Assembly (NCBI GenBank): GCA_964638055.1
Contig: CAZWXF010000042.1
Coordinates: 1-22,817, forward strand
Direction of reading: 5' to 3'
Length of the DNA stretch: 22,817 nucleotides
Source: Prado023 sp964638055
GTDB taxonomy: Bacteria > Actinomycetota > Actinomycetes > S36-B12 > CAIYMF01
Numbering within the stretch: position 1 is the first letter of the stretch; the number at the start of each line of letters is the position of its first letter. The translations under genes were made by a program, and so were the position numbers. Below are positions 6,571-13,776 of the stretch, piece after piece. The notes below the pieces were generated by a model. It searched no databases. It worked only from the letters and a program-made list of their open reading frames with translations, and was not told where the DNA came from.

Positions 6571-7332
6571 GTGACCATGCTCGCCGTCCTCTCCCTCAAG
6601 GGAGGCGTGGGCAAGACCTCCGTCGCACTGGGCCTGGCCGCGACGGCGTGGACGGCCGGGCACCGGACACTCGTGATCGATCTCGATCCACAGGGCAACG
6701 CGACCGCCGCGCTGGACCCCCCCGAGCATGAGTTCAGCACCAACGATGTCTTGGCCGACGCTCGCTCCGGCATCGCCGCGGAGGCGATCATCCCCAGTGG
6801 CTGGGGCCCGGGGATCGACCTCATCCCAGGCGAGAGAGCGCTCGAGCACCGAGCCCACGGTGAGGGCCCCAGCTCGGCGCTGCGCCTGCGGATGGCCCTG
6901 GCCGGAACGCTCGATCGGTACCACACGATCCTGCTCGACTGTCCGCCCTCCCTGGGCGAGCTCACGCGCAACGCGCTGGCGGCGGCCCCCGCGGCACTTA
7001 TCGTGACCGAGCCCTCCTACTTCGCGCTGCAGGGCGCAGAGCAGGCGCTGGAGGCCGTGGAAGTGGCGCGAGCCGCCACGAACCTCGGCTTGCGGCCCGC
7101 AGGGATCGTCGTCAACCGGATGCGGCGCAGCGCCGAGCACAACTTCCGACTGGCCGAGCTGCGTCAGGCGTACCCCGAGCTCCTGCTCGAACCCGTGATC
7201 CCCGACCGAGCGGTGATCAGCGCGGCGCAGGGATCGGCGTCCCCGATCACGGCCCTGCGTGGCCCCGGGGCGGCGGCCGTCGTGAAGCACTTCGCAGACC
7301 TGGCAAGGAGCATCGAGGAGGCTCTCTCGTGA
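6571..7332 (+). CDS. Orphan ParA/MinD-family ATPase
   Basis: This 253-aa protein is a deviant Walker-A ATPase of the ParA type that dimerizes on ATP and binds DNA to position a cargo. KGGVGKTS (residues 10-17) has both the signature Lys10 and the P-loop Lys15; Walker A' is VIDLDPQGNAT; Walker B is TILLDCPPSLGE. It lacks the N-terminal HTH of plasmid P1-type ParA, so it is the short type. The GTG at 6571 would lie seven nt after a weak CAGACT -10 box (leaderless); the ATG at 6577 is the alternative. The next gene overlaps by 4 nt and encodes a ribbon-helix-helix-like protein, a usual kind of ParA partner. No parB or parS is seen, so this is not the parABS chromosome system. The cargo is unknown. 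Confidence 0.88.
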   Translation: MTMLAVLSLKGGVGKTSVALGLAATAWTAGHRTLVIDLDPQGNATAALDPPEHEFSTNDVLADARSGIAAEAIIPSGWGPGIDLIPGERALEHRAHGEGPSSALRLRMALAGTLDRYHTILLDCPPSLGELTRNALAAAPAALIVTEPSYFALQGAEQALEAVEVARAATNLGLRPAGIVVNRMRRSAEHNFRLAELRQAYPELLLEPVIPDRAVISAAQGSASPITALRGPGAAAVVKHFADLARSIEEALS

Positions 7333-7784
7333 CCAGCCCGACCCCCCGCCCGGCGCTGCGTCGAGCACCCGACGCGGACATCCATCCGGCGGCGCCCGGG
7401 CAGGTCCCGAACCGCGAAGCCCCTGTCGAGCACGCCGTGACCCCTGGACAGGCCGCGCGGCCGGGCGTCGCGCACCTGCGCCGGGCCGGTTCCGAGGAGC
7501 AGTCGGCTCCCCCTGCGGTGCCCCCGGGGCCCGAGGGGGAGCCGCACCGCCTGTCCGGCCCCCTTCGCGGGGCCACCAGCGACTCCCTGCGCCTGGCCGG
7601 CCGCTCCCCGGGCAAGAGCGGGCGCAAGGCAGCCAAGGGGCCCAAGGAGAAGCGGGTGGAGCTGACCGTCCGCGTCCCCAAGTCACTGCGCGACGACTTC
7701 CGGGCCGCGCTGAAGGCCGATCGACGCGATCCCGACGAGGTCGTGGGCGCCCTCATCCGCGCCTGGCTGGGCCGCGAGGCCTGA
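7329..7784 (+). CDS. ParA-partner protein with disordered N-terminus and C-terminal ribbon-helix-helix domain
   Basis: This 151-aa protein starts at GTG 7329, whose GTGA overlaps the ParA stop codon, so translation is coupled. Residues 1-105 are rich in Pro, Ala, Arg and Gly and predicted disordered, with a Lys-rich stretch (about 97-108). The last 46 residues fit a ribbon-helix-helix fold: strand RVELTVRVP, helix SLRDDFRAALKADRR, turn, helix DPDEVVGALIRAWL. Small RHH proteins such as ParG and omega are the DNA-binding partners of short ParA proteins on plasmids, so this is probably the ParA regulator/adaptor. A cargo-adaptor role like McdB is an alternative. No specific family was recognised. 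Confidence 0.75.
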   Translation: MTSPTPRPALRRAPDADIHPAAPGQVPNREAPVEHAVTPGQAARPGVAHLRRAGSEEQSAPPAVPPGPEGEPHRLSGPLRGATSDSLRLAGRSPGKSGRKAAKGPKEKRVELTVRVPKSLRDDFRAALKADRRDPDEVVGALIRAWLGREA

Positions 7785-7854
7785 ACCCACCGCGATCGGC
7801 GTAGAGCCGAGTCCGGAAGTATCGTTCGGCACCGAGCCTGACAAGGAGCATCGA

Positions 7855-8562
7855 ATGGGCGTGCGTAGGTCGTTCCAGGGAATCGCGCTGGCCAGCACCG
7901 CCCTGGTCGGCATGTTGGTGCTGGCCGCCTGCGCGGACTACACCACGACCGGACATCCGGCTGGCGACGACGGATCCGCCGTCCTGCCCAGCGAGCCGGC
8001 CGATGCGCTGGCCGGGACGAGCTGGCAGCTGGCCTATGGGCCACCCAACGCGATCGAGAAGTACCTGATCACCGCCGCCTTCGCCGACGGGCGGATCTCC
8101 GGGAAGGCCCCTGTCAACACCTACTCCGCCTCGTACGAGGTCGAGGGGACGCGCGTGGAGATCGGGGCCATCGCCAGCACCAAGATGGCCGGCGACCCCA
8201 GCGCCATGCAGGCCGAAGGCGCCTACTTCGCCGCGCTGTCCGCCGTATCGTCGTTCGACCTGGCGGCGGCGCAGTTGGACCTGTTCGGCGCGGACGAACA
8301 GGACGCCCTGCTCACCTTCGGACCCGCGGCGACCGAGGAGCCCGACCCGCAGGCCTCGGAGGCAGCGACGACCAAGGAGTTCGCCGACGAACTCGTGAGC
8401 AAGTCCGAGGAGGAGGCCCAGGAGGCCACCGAGCAGGCCGGCTACACGTTCCGCGTCATCGAGCGCGAGGGCGAGCCGCTGCCAGCCACCACCGATTACC
8501 GCACAGATCGGATCAACGTCGTCATCGAGGACGGGGACATCACCAGCGCGACCGTGGGCTGA
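7855..8562 (+). CDS. Lipoprotein with META (HslJ-like) domain and C-terminal I78 peptidase-inhibitor-like domain
   Basis: This 235-aa lipoprotein has a signal sequence with lipobox LAAC (Cys26), so it should be anchored on the outer face of the membrane. Residues about 51-160 match the META/HslJ pattern: GTSWQL, FADGRISGKAPVNTYSASY, VEIGAIASTKMAGDPSAM, then EGAYFAAL. The usual Cys of GCN and of MAC is replaced (APVN, MAG). Residues about 176-235 match the I78 inhibitor family: EEEAQEATEQAGYTFRVI, then GEPLPATTDYRTDRINVVIEDG with the typical DYR-x-DR-x-N block and a final G. GGAG precedes ATG 7855. The MFS exporter gene follows after 4 nt. It may protect the cell against secreted serine proteases; that is inferred from family. 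Confidence 0.8.
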   Translation: MGVRRSFQGIALASTALVGMLVLAACADYTTTGHPAGDDGSAVLPSEPADALAGTSWQLAYGPPNAIEKYLITAAFADGRISGKAPVNTYSASYEVEGTRVEIGAIASTKMAGDPSAMQAEGAYFAALSAVSSFDLAAAQLDLFGADEQDALLTFGPAATEEPDPQASEAATTKEFADELVSKSEEEAQEATEQAGYTFRVIEREGEPLPATTDYRTDRINVVIEDGDITSATVG

Positions 8563-8566
8563 TCGC

Positions 8567-10210
8567 GTGGCAGCACTGGCGCCTGCGGCCCGCACCGTGA
8601 CCCGGCGCGACTGGTACGGCCTGGCCGTCCTGGTCGCGGGGGTAGCCCTGCTCCTCATCAACGGCACGGTCGTTGCCGTGCTGATGCCGGTTGTCATCAC
8701 CGACCTGGGGATGACGCTGACCCAGGCGCAGTGGGCCAACGCCATCTTCACGCTCACGTTCGCAGCCCTGCTCCTGCCCGCCGGTTGGCTGGGTGCCCGG
8801 TACGGCGCGCGGCGGATCCTCGTGATCGGCGTCCTGCTCTTCACCGTCGGAACCCTCCTCGTCGGCTCCGCCGGGTCGGCTGAGATCTTCATCGCGGCCC
8901 GTGCGGTCCAGGGCATCGCGGCGGCCCTCATCAACCCCACCGCGCTGTCCGTCCTCAACGACACCTTCCGGGGCCCGGCCAGGATCAAGGCGTTCGCGGT
9001 CTGGGGGGCTGCTCTCGGGGGCGCCGCGGCCCTGGGTCCCCTCATCGGCGGATGGCTCAGCGATGCCTGGTCCTGGCGGGCCGCGTTCCTGATCAACGTG
9101 CCGTTGGCCATCGGAGTGCTGATCGGCTGTGCCACGCTGCTCTCGGAGACGGCGTCCGCGCGGACCAGGCGCAGGTTCGACCTGACCGGCGCCGTGTTGG
9201 CCTCGTCGGGCCTGGTGGTGCTCGTCTTCACGCTCATCGAGGGCCACGAGTACGGCTGGATCCAGCCGGCCAAGGACCTCCAGATCCTCGGGTTCACGTG
9301 GAGCCAGGACGCCCCCCTGTCGATCGTGCCCTTCCTGCTGGTGCTGGGCGCCGGGCTGATGGCGGCCTTCGCCCGGCACGAGACGAGGCTGGCCGAGAGT
9401 GGTGGGGCGCCGCTTGCGGACCTGCGTCTCTTCCGAATCCCGACCTTCCGGCGTGGCAACATCACCCTCCTGCTGGCCACCCTGGGCCAGTTCGGGCTGA
9501 TCTTCACGCTCCCGCTGTTCTGCTCGGTCGTGCTCGGCTACACCACGAGCGAGACCGGCTGGGCCATGGCGAGCCTGGCCCTGGGCGCGATGGTCTCGGC
9601 GATCATCGCCGCACCGCTGGCCAAGAGGATGTCCCTGCGCCGGCTCATCAACTCCGGCATGTTCGCCGCGGCCGCCATGATGGCTGCCCTGGGCCTGCTG
9701 CTCAGCCCGGGCATCTCCTTCGGCGCGCTCGCCGCGGGGCTCTTCCTCTACGGCGCCGGCGTCGGGATCGCCACCGCGCAGCTGTCCGGGGTGATCCTGC
9801 AGGACGTCGACCTCCCGCAGTCCGGGCAGGCCTCGGCCATCCAGGCGACGGCCCGGCAGCTCGGCTCCGCGATGGGCACCGCGGTCCTGGGCACGATCCT
9901 CGCCGTCACGCTGAGCAGCCAGGTCAGCGCCGCGCTCTCCGACGTCCCCGGACTGCCCGAGCAGGTCGTCAGCCCCCTGTCCGACGCGATCGCCGAGTCC
10001 GGCGGCACTGCCATCGTGACGATCCGCGACGCCGATGCCGCCAACGCCTTCGCCGGTCTTCCCGGGGAGGCACAGGTGGACCCGGTCGTCGCGGCGAGCG
10101 TCGAGGGGTACACCGATGCCACCCGGCTGACGCTGCTCGCCGGATCGCTGATCATCCTGGCCGGCGCGGTCATCTCCCTGCGCCTGCACGAGTCGGGCCC
10201 GAAGTCGTAG
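8567..10210 (+). CDS. MFS drug-export transporter, DHA2 (EmrB/QacA) family, 14 membrane segments
   Basis: This 547-aa integral membrane protein is a proton-driven exporter of the DHA2 type. About 14 hydrophobic segments are visible, starting at YGLAVLVAGVALLLINGTVV. Family motifs: motif A-like GWLGARYGARRILVIG (about 72-87) after the second segment; R in ARAVQGIAAALINP (motif B, about 112-125); motif C WGAALGGAAALGPLIGGWL (about 145-163), characteristic of exporters. A large loop (about 450-520) lies before the last segment. GTG 8567 is 4 nt after the lipoprotein stop with no Shine-Dalgarno, so it probably depends on coupled translation. Substrate cannot be predicted; export of a toxic or signalling compound is typical of the family. 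Confidence 0.9.
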   Translation: MAALAPAARTVTRRDWYGLAVLVAGVALLLINGTVVAVLMPVVITDLGMTLTQAQWANAIFTLTFAALLLPAGWLGARYGARRILVIGVLLFTVGTLLVGSAGSAEIFIAARAVQGIAAALINPTALSVLNDTFRGPARIKAFAVWGAALGGAAALGPLIGGWLSDAWSWRAAFLINVPLAIGVLIGCATLLSETASARTRRRFDLTGAVLASSGLVVLVFTLIEGHEYGWIQPAKDLQILGFTWSQDAPLSIVPFLLVLGAGLMAAFARHETRLAESGGAPLADLRLFRIPTFRRGNITLLLATLGQFGLIFTLPLFCSVVLGYTTSETGWAMASLALGAMVSAIIAAPLAKRMSLRRLINSGMFAAAAMMAALGLLLSPGISFGALAAGLFLYGAGVGIATAQLSGVILQDVDLPQSGQASAIQATARQLGSAMGTAVLGTILAVTLSSQVSAALSDVPGLPEQVVSPLSDAIAESGGTAIVTIRDADAANAFAGLPGEAQVDPVVAASVEGYTDATRLTLLAGSLIILAGAVISLRLHESGPKS

Positions 10211-10286
10211 GGGTCGGCGCGCCCACGCCCGCAGGTCAGCGCGGCGCTACGCTCGCCGCAGGAGCTGGACCCGGACGGGAGTGGAC

Positions 10287-11066
10287 ATGGGTTACATCGA
10301 GTCGCTGATGGCGAACAACGAGGCGATCGTCTACCGGACGCGCAAGCACTGGGTCGCCCCTCTGTTCGCGACCGCCGCGGGAACCGCCCTGACCATCGGC
10401 GGGATCGTCGCCCTCGGCTGGACGCTGTTCGTCGACGACGGCTGGCAGCAGAACCTGCTGATGTGGGGCGGCCTCATCGCGCTGCTGGTGGGCATCGTGC
10501 TCGTGGCGCGCTCACTCATCATCTGGTGGTCGACGGACTACCTGGTGACCAACCAGAAGGTCATGAAGGTCAGTGGCATCCTGCGCAAGACGGCCGGCGG
10601 GGCGGGGCTGGAGAAGATCAACGACGTCACGATGGAGCAGGGGATCCTCGGGCGCATGCTCGACTTCGGCACCCTCGTCGTGCTCACCGCCGCCGACGAG
10701 TCCAACCTGAACTACACGGTCATGCGCAAGCCCGCCGAGTTCCGCCGCGCGATGCTCGACGCCAAGCAGCTCTTCGAGCAGGCCGACGCCCGCTACATCG
10801 CCGACGCGATGAGGGGACGGATGCCACCGGGCCTGAACGAGGCCGATCCGGGCGTGACGCAGGAGACGCTCGTGGTGCCCACTCCCGAGCCCCCGGACGC
10901 GCCCTCACAGACGCCCTCGCCGACGCCCGCCTCGACTTCTTCGGGCACGGTCGCCCCGGCCGACGTGCCGGCCATGATCGAGCGTCTGGCGGCGCTGCGT
11001 GACCAAGGAGTCCTGAGCGAGGCCGAGTTCGAGGCCAAGAAGGCAGAGCTGCTCGGCCGGCTCTGA
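10287..11066 (+). CDS. bPH2/YdbS-like membrane protein with C-terminal SHOCT domain
   Basis: This 259-aa protein has two membrane segments (about 25-45 and 54-78), then a bacterial PH-like domain (about 80-155: STDYLVTNQKVMKVSGIL, the typical TNQRVI-like strand, and VTMEQGILGRMLDFGTLVV), a Pro/Ser/Thr linker (about 185-220), and a C-terminal SHOCT motif (MIERLAALRDQGVLSEAEFEAKKAELLGRL, split as two helices). ATG 10287 is preferred over GTG 10281 because GGGAG (10277-10281) sits at proper distance only from the ATG. SHOCT tails commonly help oligomerization. Function is unknown. A weak -10 (TACGCT, 10248-10253) suggests its own promoter in addition to read-through from the exporter gene. Confidence 0.85.
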   Translation: MGYIESLMANNEAIVYRTRKHWVAPLFATAAGTALTIGGIVALGWTLFVDDGWQQNLLMWGGLIALLVGIVLVARSLIIWWSTDYLVTNQKVMKVSGILRKTAGGAGLEKINDVTMEQGILGRMLDFGTLVVLTAADESNLNYTVMRKPAEFRRAMLDAKQLFEQADARYIADAMRGRMPPGLNEADPGVTQETLVVPTPEPPDAPSQTPSPTPASTSSGTVAPADVPAMIERLAALRDQGVLSEAEFEAKKAELLGRL

Positions 11067-11076
11067 GCCAGGCTCA
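11064..11076. terminator. Small hairpin between converging genes
   Basis: TGAGC (11064-11068) and GCTCA (11072-11076) pair around CAG. The element includes the stop codons of both converging genes. With a five-base stem it is at best a weak terminator. Confidence 0.3.
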
Positions 11077-11121
11077 CGGGGAGAGGCGCTGGCGTCGCCG
11101 GGAGAAGGCGTCCGCCAGGTC
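11072..11121. repeat. Imperfect 50-bp direct repeat, copy A (tail of the unknown gene)
   Basis: This copy matches 11809-11858 at 42 of 50 positions, counted by eye, with no gaps. It forms the last codons and stop of the unknown minus-strand gene. Copy B is the natural 3' end of pdxH, so copy A looks like a duplicate made when the intervening 0.7 kb arrived. Confidence 0.75.
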
Positions 11122-11751
11122 TGCGGAGCACGTCGCCATGGCCCCCTGCGCCTGGATGCTCAGCCGCTCATCGTGGGAGTAGAAGGCATCCCACTGGCGG
11201 ACACCATCGGCGAGGAAAGTCTCGATCGGGATCTGTCGCTCCGACGCATCCAGCACGAGGATGTCATCGAACCCGATGGTTCCCTCCATGCAGTAGGCCG
11301 CGGATTCGCCGTCTCGCTCCGCGCCGCACTCGTTGAACCAGTAGAAAGGGTGCCGCGCGGCCCTCCCACTCACGGTGACGACAAGGCTGGGAGCGGCTGG
11401 CCAGTCGTCCGTCATCCTTGCGTCGAAGAATCGCCATCCGCACATGGAGCCACCCCAGGCGAGCGAGTCGAAGAAGCCCTCGACAGCGGCCAGGTCGTCC
11501 AGCGGGATAGCCGGCTCGGCCGCTGCCTGCCCGCCGAGCGCGTGGCTCCGAAGCAGGAACCGGAGTTCGGCTGGCGCGGTGAGTCTGAGAATTCTGCGGC
11601 CATCCTTCATGAGCGGCCCGGAGGATGGCAGGGCGAGTACGTGGAGCAGGACGTCCACGTACGATCCAGAAGGATTGAGCCGGACGCCCACGACGTCCGA
11701 TTCGTTGAGAGCCGTCTCCAGGTCAGCGCGAGTCCTGTCGTCCCACTCCAT
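11074..11751 (-). CDS. Unknown protein with a pdxH-like C-terminal tail
   Basis: I do not recognise this 225-aa protein. It has no signal peptide or membrane segment; it is acidic in its first third (MEWDDRTRADLETALNESD) and rich in Trp, Phe and Tyr in the middle (FYWFNECGAERDGESAAYC). The start is ATG 11751, preceded by GAGGA at good spacing. The last 14 residues (LADAFSRRRQRLSP) match the PdxH tail (LADAASWQRRRLSP) at 10 positions in the same frame, and the DNA matches too. Two sampled 60-base stretches inside it have about 60-62% GC, against about 78% in one in pdxH, which points to recent arrival. It is not likely to be an enzyme related to PdxH, because similarity stops at the tail. Confidence 0.72.
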   Translation of the reverse strand: MEWDDRTRADLETALNESDVVGVRLNPSGSYVDVLLHVLALPSSGPLMKDGRRILRLTAPAELRFLLRSHALGGQAAAEPAIPLDDLAAVEGFFDSLAWGGSMCGWRFFDARMTDDWPAAPSLVVTVSGRAARHPFYWFNECGAERDGESAAYCMEGTIGFDDILVLDASERQIPIETFLADGVRQWDAFYSHDERLSIQAQGAMATCSADLADAFSRRRQRLSP

Positions 11752-11808
11752 GGGGCAATCCTCGCTCAAGAGGCTGCGCCTTCGAGGAGTACGGGCGCGT
11801 GCTCGTCC

Positions 11809-11858
11809 GCTCAGGGCGAGAGGCGCCGGCGTTGCCAGGAGGCGGCGTCCGCCAGGCC
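11809..11858. repeat. Imperfect 50-bp direct repeat, copy B (3' end of pdxH)
   Basis: This is the original-looking copy: it encodes the conserved C-terminus of PdxH (QRRRLSP) and its stop. Its partner lies 737 bp away at 11072-11121, so the two bracket the unknown low-GC gene like the ends of an insertion into a gene 3' end. Confidence 0.75.
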
Positions 11859-12479
11859 CCCGGGTCCGACCCGCACGTACTCGATGCGGTCGTGCAGTCG
11901 GGACTCCCGCCCGGCCCAGAACTCCACGGCATCGGCGACAACGAGGTACCCGCCCCAGAACGTCGGCAGCGGCACCTCCCGCCCCGCGAACATCGCCTCG
12001 ACCTGCGCGGCCCGTTCCTCCAGCTCGCGGCGTGTCACCGGGGCGCTCTGGCGACTGGCCCAGGCGCCGACCTGGGCACCTCGGGGCCGCGTCGCGAAGT
12101 AGGCGGCCGACTCGTCCCGGCCCATCGGTCGGGCCATCCCGCGCACAGCCACCTGCCGGTGCACGGCATGCCAGCCGAAGAGCAGGGCCACCGAGGGGTT
12201 GTCCGCCATCTGGGTGGCCTTGCGGGAGGCGTGGTTGGTGAAGAACCCGAAGCCCCGCTCGTCCACCGCCTTCACCAGGACGGTGCGCAGGGCGGGTCGT
12301 CGGGACTCGTCGACGGTGGCCAGGGACGCCGCGTTGGGCTCGGCCACGCCGGCATCCACCGCGTCGCGCAGCCAGCCCAGGAAGAGGTCCAGCGGCGCCC
12401 CCGGAACCTCGGTCTCGTCGAAGCCCGCAGGTGCCCCGCCCGAGTACTCGACCCGTCGGACCCCCTGATGCGTGACCAT
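11811..12479 (-). CDS. pdxH: Pyridoxamine/pyridoxine 5'-phosphate oxidase
   Basis: This 222-aa FMN enzyme oxidizes pyridoxamine 5'-phosphate or pyridoxine 5'-phosphate to PLP in the cytoplasm. Family blocks are clear: RTVLVKAVDERGFGFFTN (FMN binding), SRKATQMADNPSVALLF, HRQVAVRG, AWASRQS, PTFWGGYLVVADAVEFWAGRESRLHDR (given in parts: FWGGY and FWAGRESRLHDR) and the terminal R-R-L-S-P. The start is ATG 12479, six nt after a GATACT -10-like box, so the mRNA may be leaderless; a GTG two codons upstream would fall before the likely transcription start. It diverges from citrate synthase. PLP is needed by SerC, encoded nearby. Its 3' end is duplicated in the next gene downstream. Confidence 0.93.
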   Translation of the reverse strand: MVTHQGVRRVEYSGGAPAGFDETEVPGAPLDLFLGWLRDAVDAGVAEPNAASLATVDESRRPALRTVLVKAVDERGFGFFTNHASRKATQMADNPSVALLFGWHAVHRQVAVRGMARPMGRDESAAYFATRPRGAQVGAWASRQSAPVTRRELEERAAQVEAMFAGREVPLPTFWGGYLVVADAVEFWAGRESRLHDRIEYVRVGPGGLADAASWQRRRLSP

Positions 12480-12485
12480 GGTCAC

Positions 12486-12491
12486 AGTATC
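12486..12491 (-). promoter_or_regulatory. -10 box of a probable leaderless pdxH promoter
   Basis: GATACT on the minus strand matches TATAAT at 4/6, and the pdxH ATG begins six nt further on. No good -35 hexamer was found 16-19 nt upstream. Confidence 0.4.
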
Positions 12492-12520
12492 CGCCCCGTC
12501 GCGTCCGCCCGGGTGGGCGA

Positions 12521-12554
12521 AGGGGGAGACCCTCGGCGATCACCCAGGGGGAGA
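12521..12554. repeat. Direct repeat AGGGGGAGA upstream of citrate synthase
   Basis: AGGGGGAGA occurs at 12521-12529 and 12546-12554 (25-bp period), each followed by a similar TCGGC(G/A)A stretch. It lies between the diverging pdxH and citrate synthase genes, so it may be a regulator site; no known box was recognised. Confidence 0.35.
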
Positions 12555-12596
12555 TCGGCAAGAATGGGCACCCCGCCAGCCCTCCAGGAGGCGCAC

Positions 12597-13754
12597 ATGT
12601 CTGACTTCTCACCCGGCTTGGAGGGCGTGATCGCCTTCGAGACCGAGATTGCCGAGCCGGACAAGGAGGGCTCGGCCCTGCGCTACCGCGGGGTCGACAT
12701 CGAGGAGCTCGTCGGTCGGATCACGTTCGGCCAGGTCTGGGGCCTGCTCGTGGACAACGAGTTCAACCCGGGCCTGCCTCCCGCTGAACCGTTCCCCATC
12801 CCCGTGCACTCCGGCGACCCCCGGGTGGACGTGCAGTCGGCCATCGCGATGCTCGCCCCTGCCTGGGGCCTGGAGCCCCTGCTCGACATCGACGACCAGG
12901 TCGCGCACGACGACCTGGCAAGGGTGTCGGTCATGGCGATGTCCTTCGTGGCGCAGGCCGCCCGGGGGATCGGCCAGCCGATGGTGCCGCAGCGCGAGAT
13001 CGACAAGGCCCGCACGGTCGTGGAGCGGATGATGATCCGGTGGCGCGGCGAGCCCGACCCTGCCCACGTCAAGGCCATCGACGCCTACTTCGTCTCCGCC
13101 GCCGAGCACGGCCTGAACGCCTCGACCTTCACCGCCCGGGTCATCGCCTCGACCGGCGCCGACGTCGCCGCCGCCATCTCCGGTGCCATCGGCGCCATGT
13201 CCGGGCCGCTGCACGGGGGCGCGCCCAGCCGGGTCCTGCACATGATCGAGGAGATCGAGCGCACGGGCGACGCCGAGGCATACGTGCGCGGCGTGCTCGA
13301 TCGCGGCGAGCGCCTCATGGGCTTCGGCCATCGCGTCTACCGGGCGCAGGATCCCCGCGCACGCGTCCTGCGCCGGACCGCCGCCGAGCTCAGGGCACCG
13401 CGGTACGCCGTGGCGGAGGCTCTGGAGACGGCCGCGCTCAAGGAGCTGCGCGAGCGGCGCCCGGACCGCGTGCTGGAGACGAACGTCGAGTTCTGGGCGG
13501 CGATCATGCTGGACTTCGCCGAGGTTCCCCCGCACATGTTCACCTCGATGTTCACGTGTGCCCGGTTGGCCGGGTGGAGCGCGCACATCCTCGAGCAGAA
13601 GCGCACCGGTCGGCTCGTCCGCCCGTCCGCCCGCTACATCGGACCCGCTCCGCGCACGCCGGAGGAGGTCCCCGGATTCGCCGAGTGGATGCTCGATCCG
13701 TACGAGACCTCGATCCCCCGGCCTCCGGCCCGCCCCCTCCGCGCCCGCAGGTGA
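12597..13754 (+). CDS. citA: Citrate synthase 2 (CitA-type)
   Basis: This 385-aa enzyme condenses acetyl-CoA and oxaloacetate (or uses propionyl-CoA in 2-methylcitrate relatives). Family blocks: HGLNASTFTAR (His171), SGPLHGGAP (catalytic His206), GFGHRVYR (His245) and DPRARVL. The third catalytic position, usually Asp in NVDF, is Glu298 here (ETNVEFW). The long C-terminal block MFTSMFTCARLAGWSAHILEQ is split in two helices, and RPSARYIGP ends the domain. Start is ATG 12597 with AGGAGG six bases upstream; longer in-frame starts would run through pdxH in antisense. The serC gene follows after 22 nt. The actinobacterial second citrate synthase commonly sits near pdxH or serC, which supports the call. 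Confidence 0.93.
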   Translation: MSDFSPGLEGVIAFETEIAEPDKEGSALRYRGVDIEELVGRITFGQVWGLLVDNEFNPGLPPAEPFPIPVHSGDPRVDVQSAIAMLAPAWGLEPLLDIDDQVAHDDLARVSVMAMSFVAQAARGIGQPMVPQREIDKARTVVERMMIRWRGEPDPAHVKAIDAYFVSAAEHGLNASTFTARVIASTGADVAAAISGAIGAMSGPLHGGAPSRVLHMIEEIERTGDAEAYVRGVLDRGERLMGFGHRVYRAQDPRARVLRRTAAELRAPRYAVAEALETAALKELRERRPDRVLETNVEFWAAIMLDFAEVPPHMFTSMFTCARLAGWSAHILEQKRTGRLVRPSARYIGPAPRTPEEVPGFAEWMLDPYETSIPRPPARPLRARR

Positions 13755-13776
13755 CGCGAGCAGAAAGGGCATCACT

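Noticed and set aside
7753..10189. Long minus-strand frames opposite the lipoprotein and MFS genes
   Set aside because: Low-complexity Arg/Gly/Ala-rich products with no domain pattern, opposite well-supported genes.
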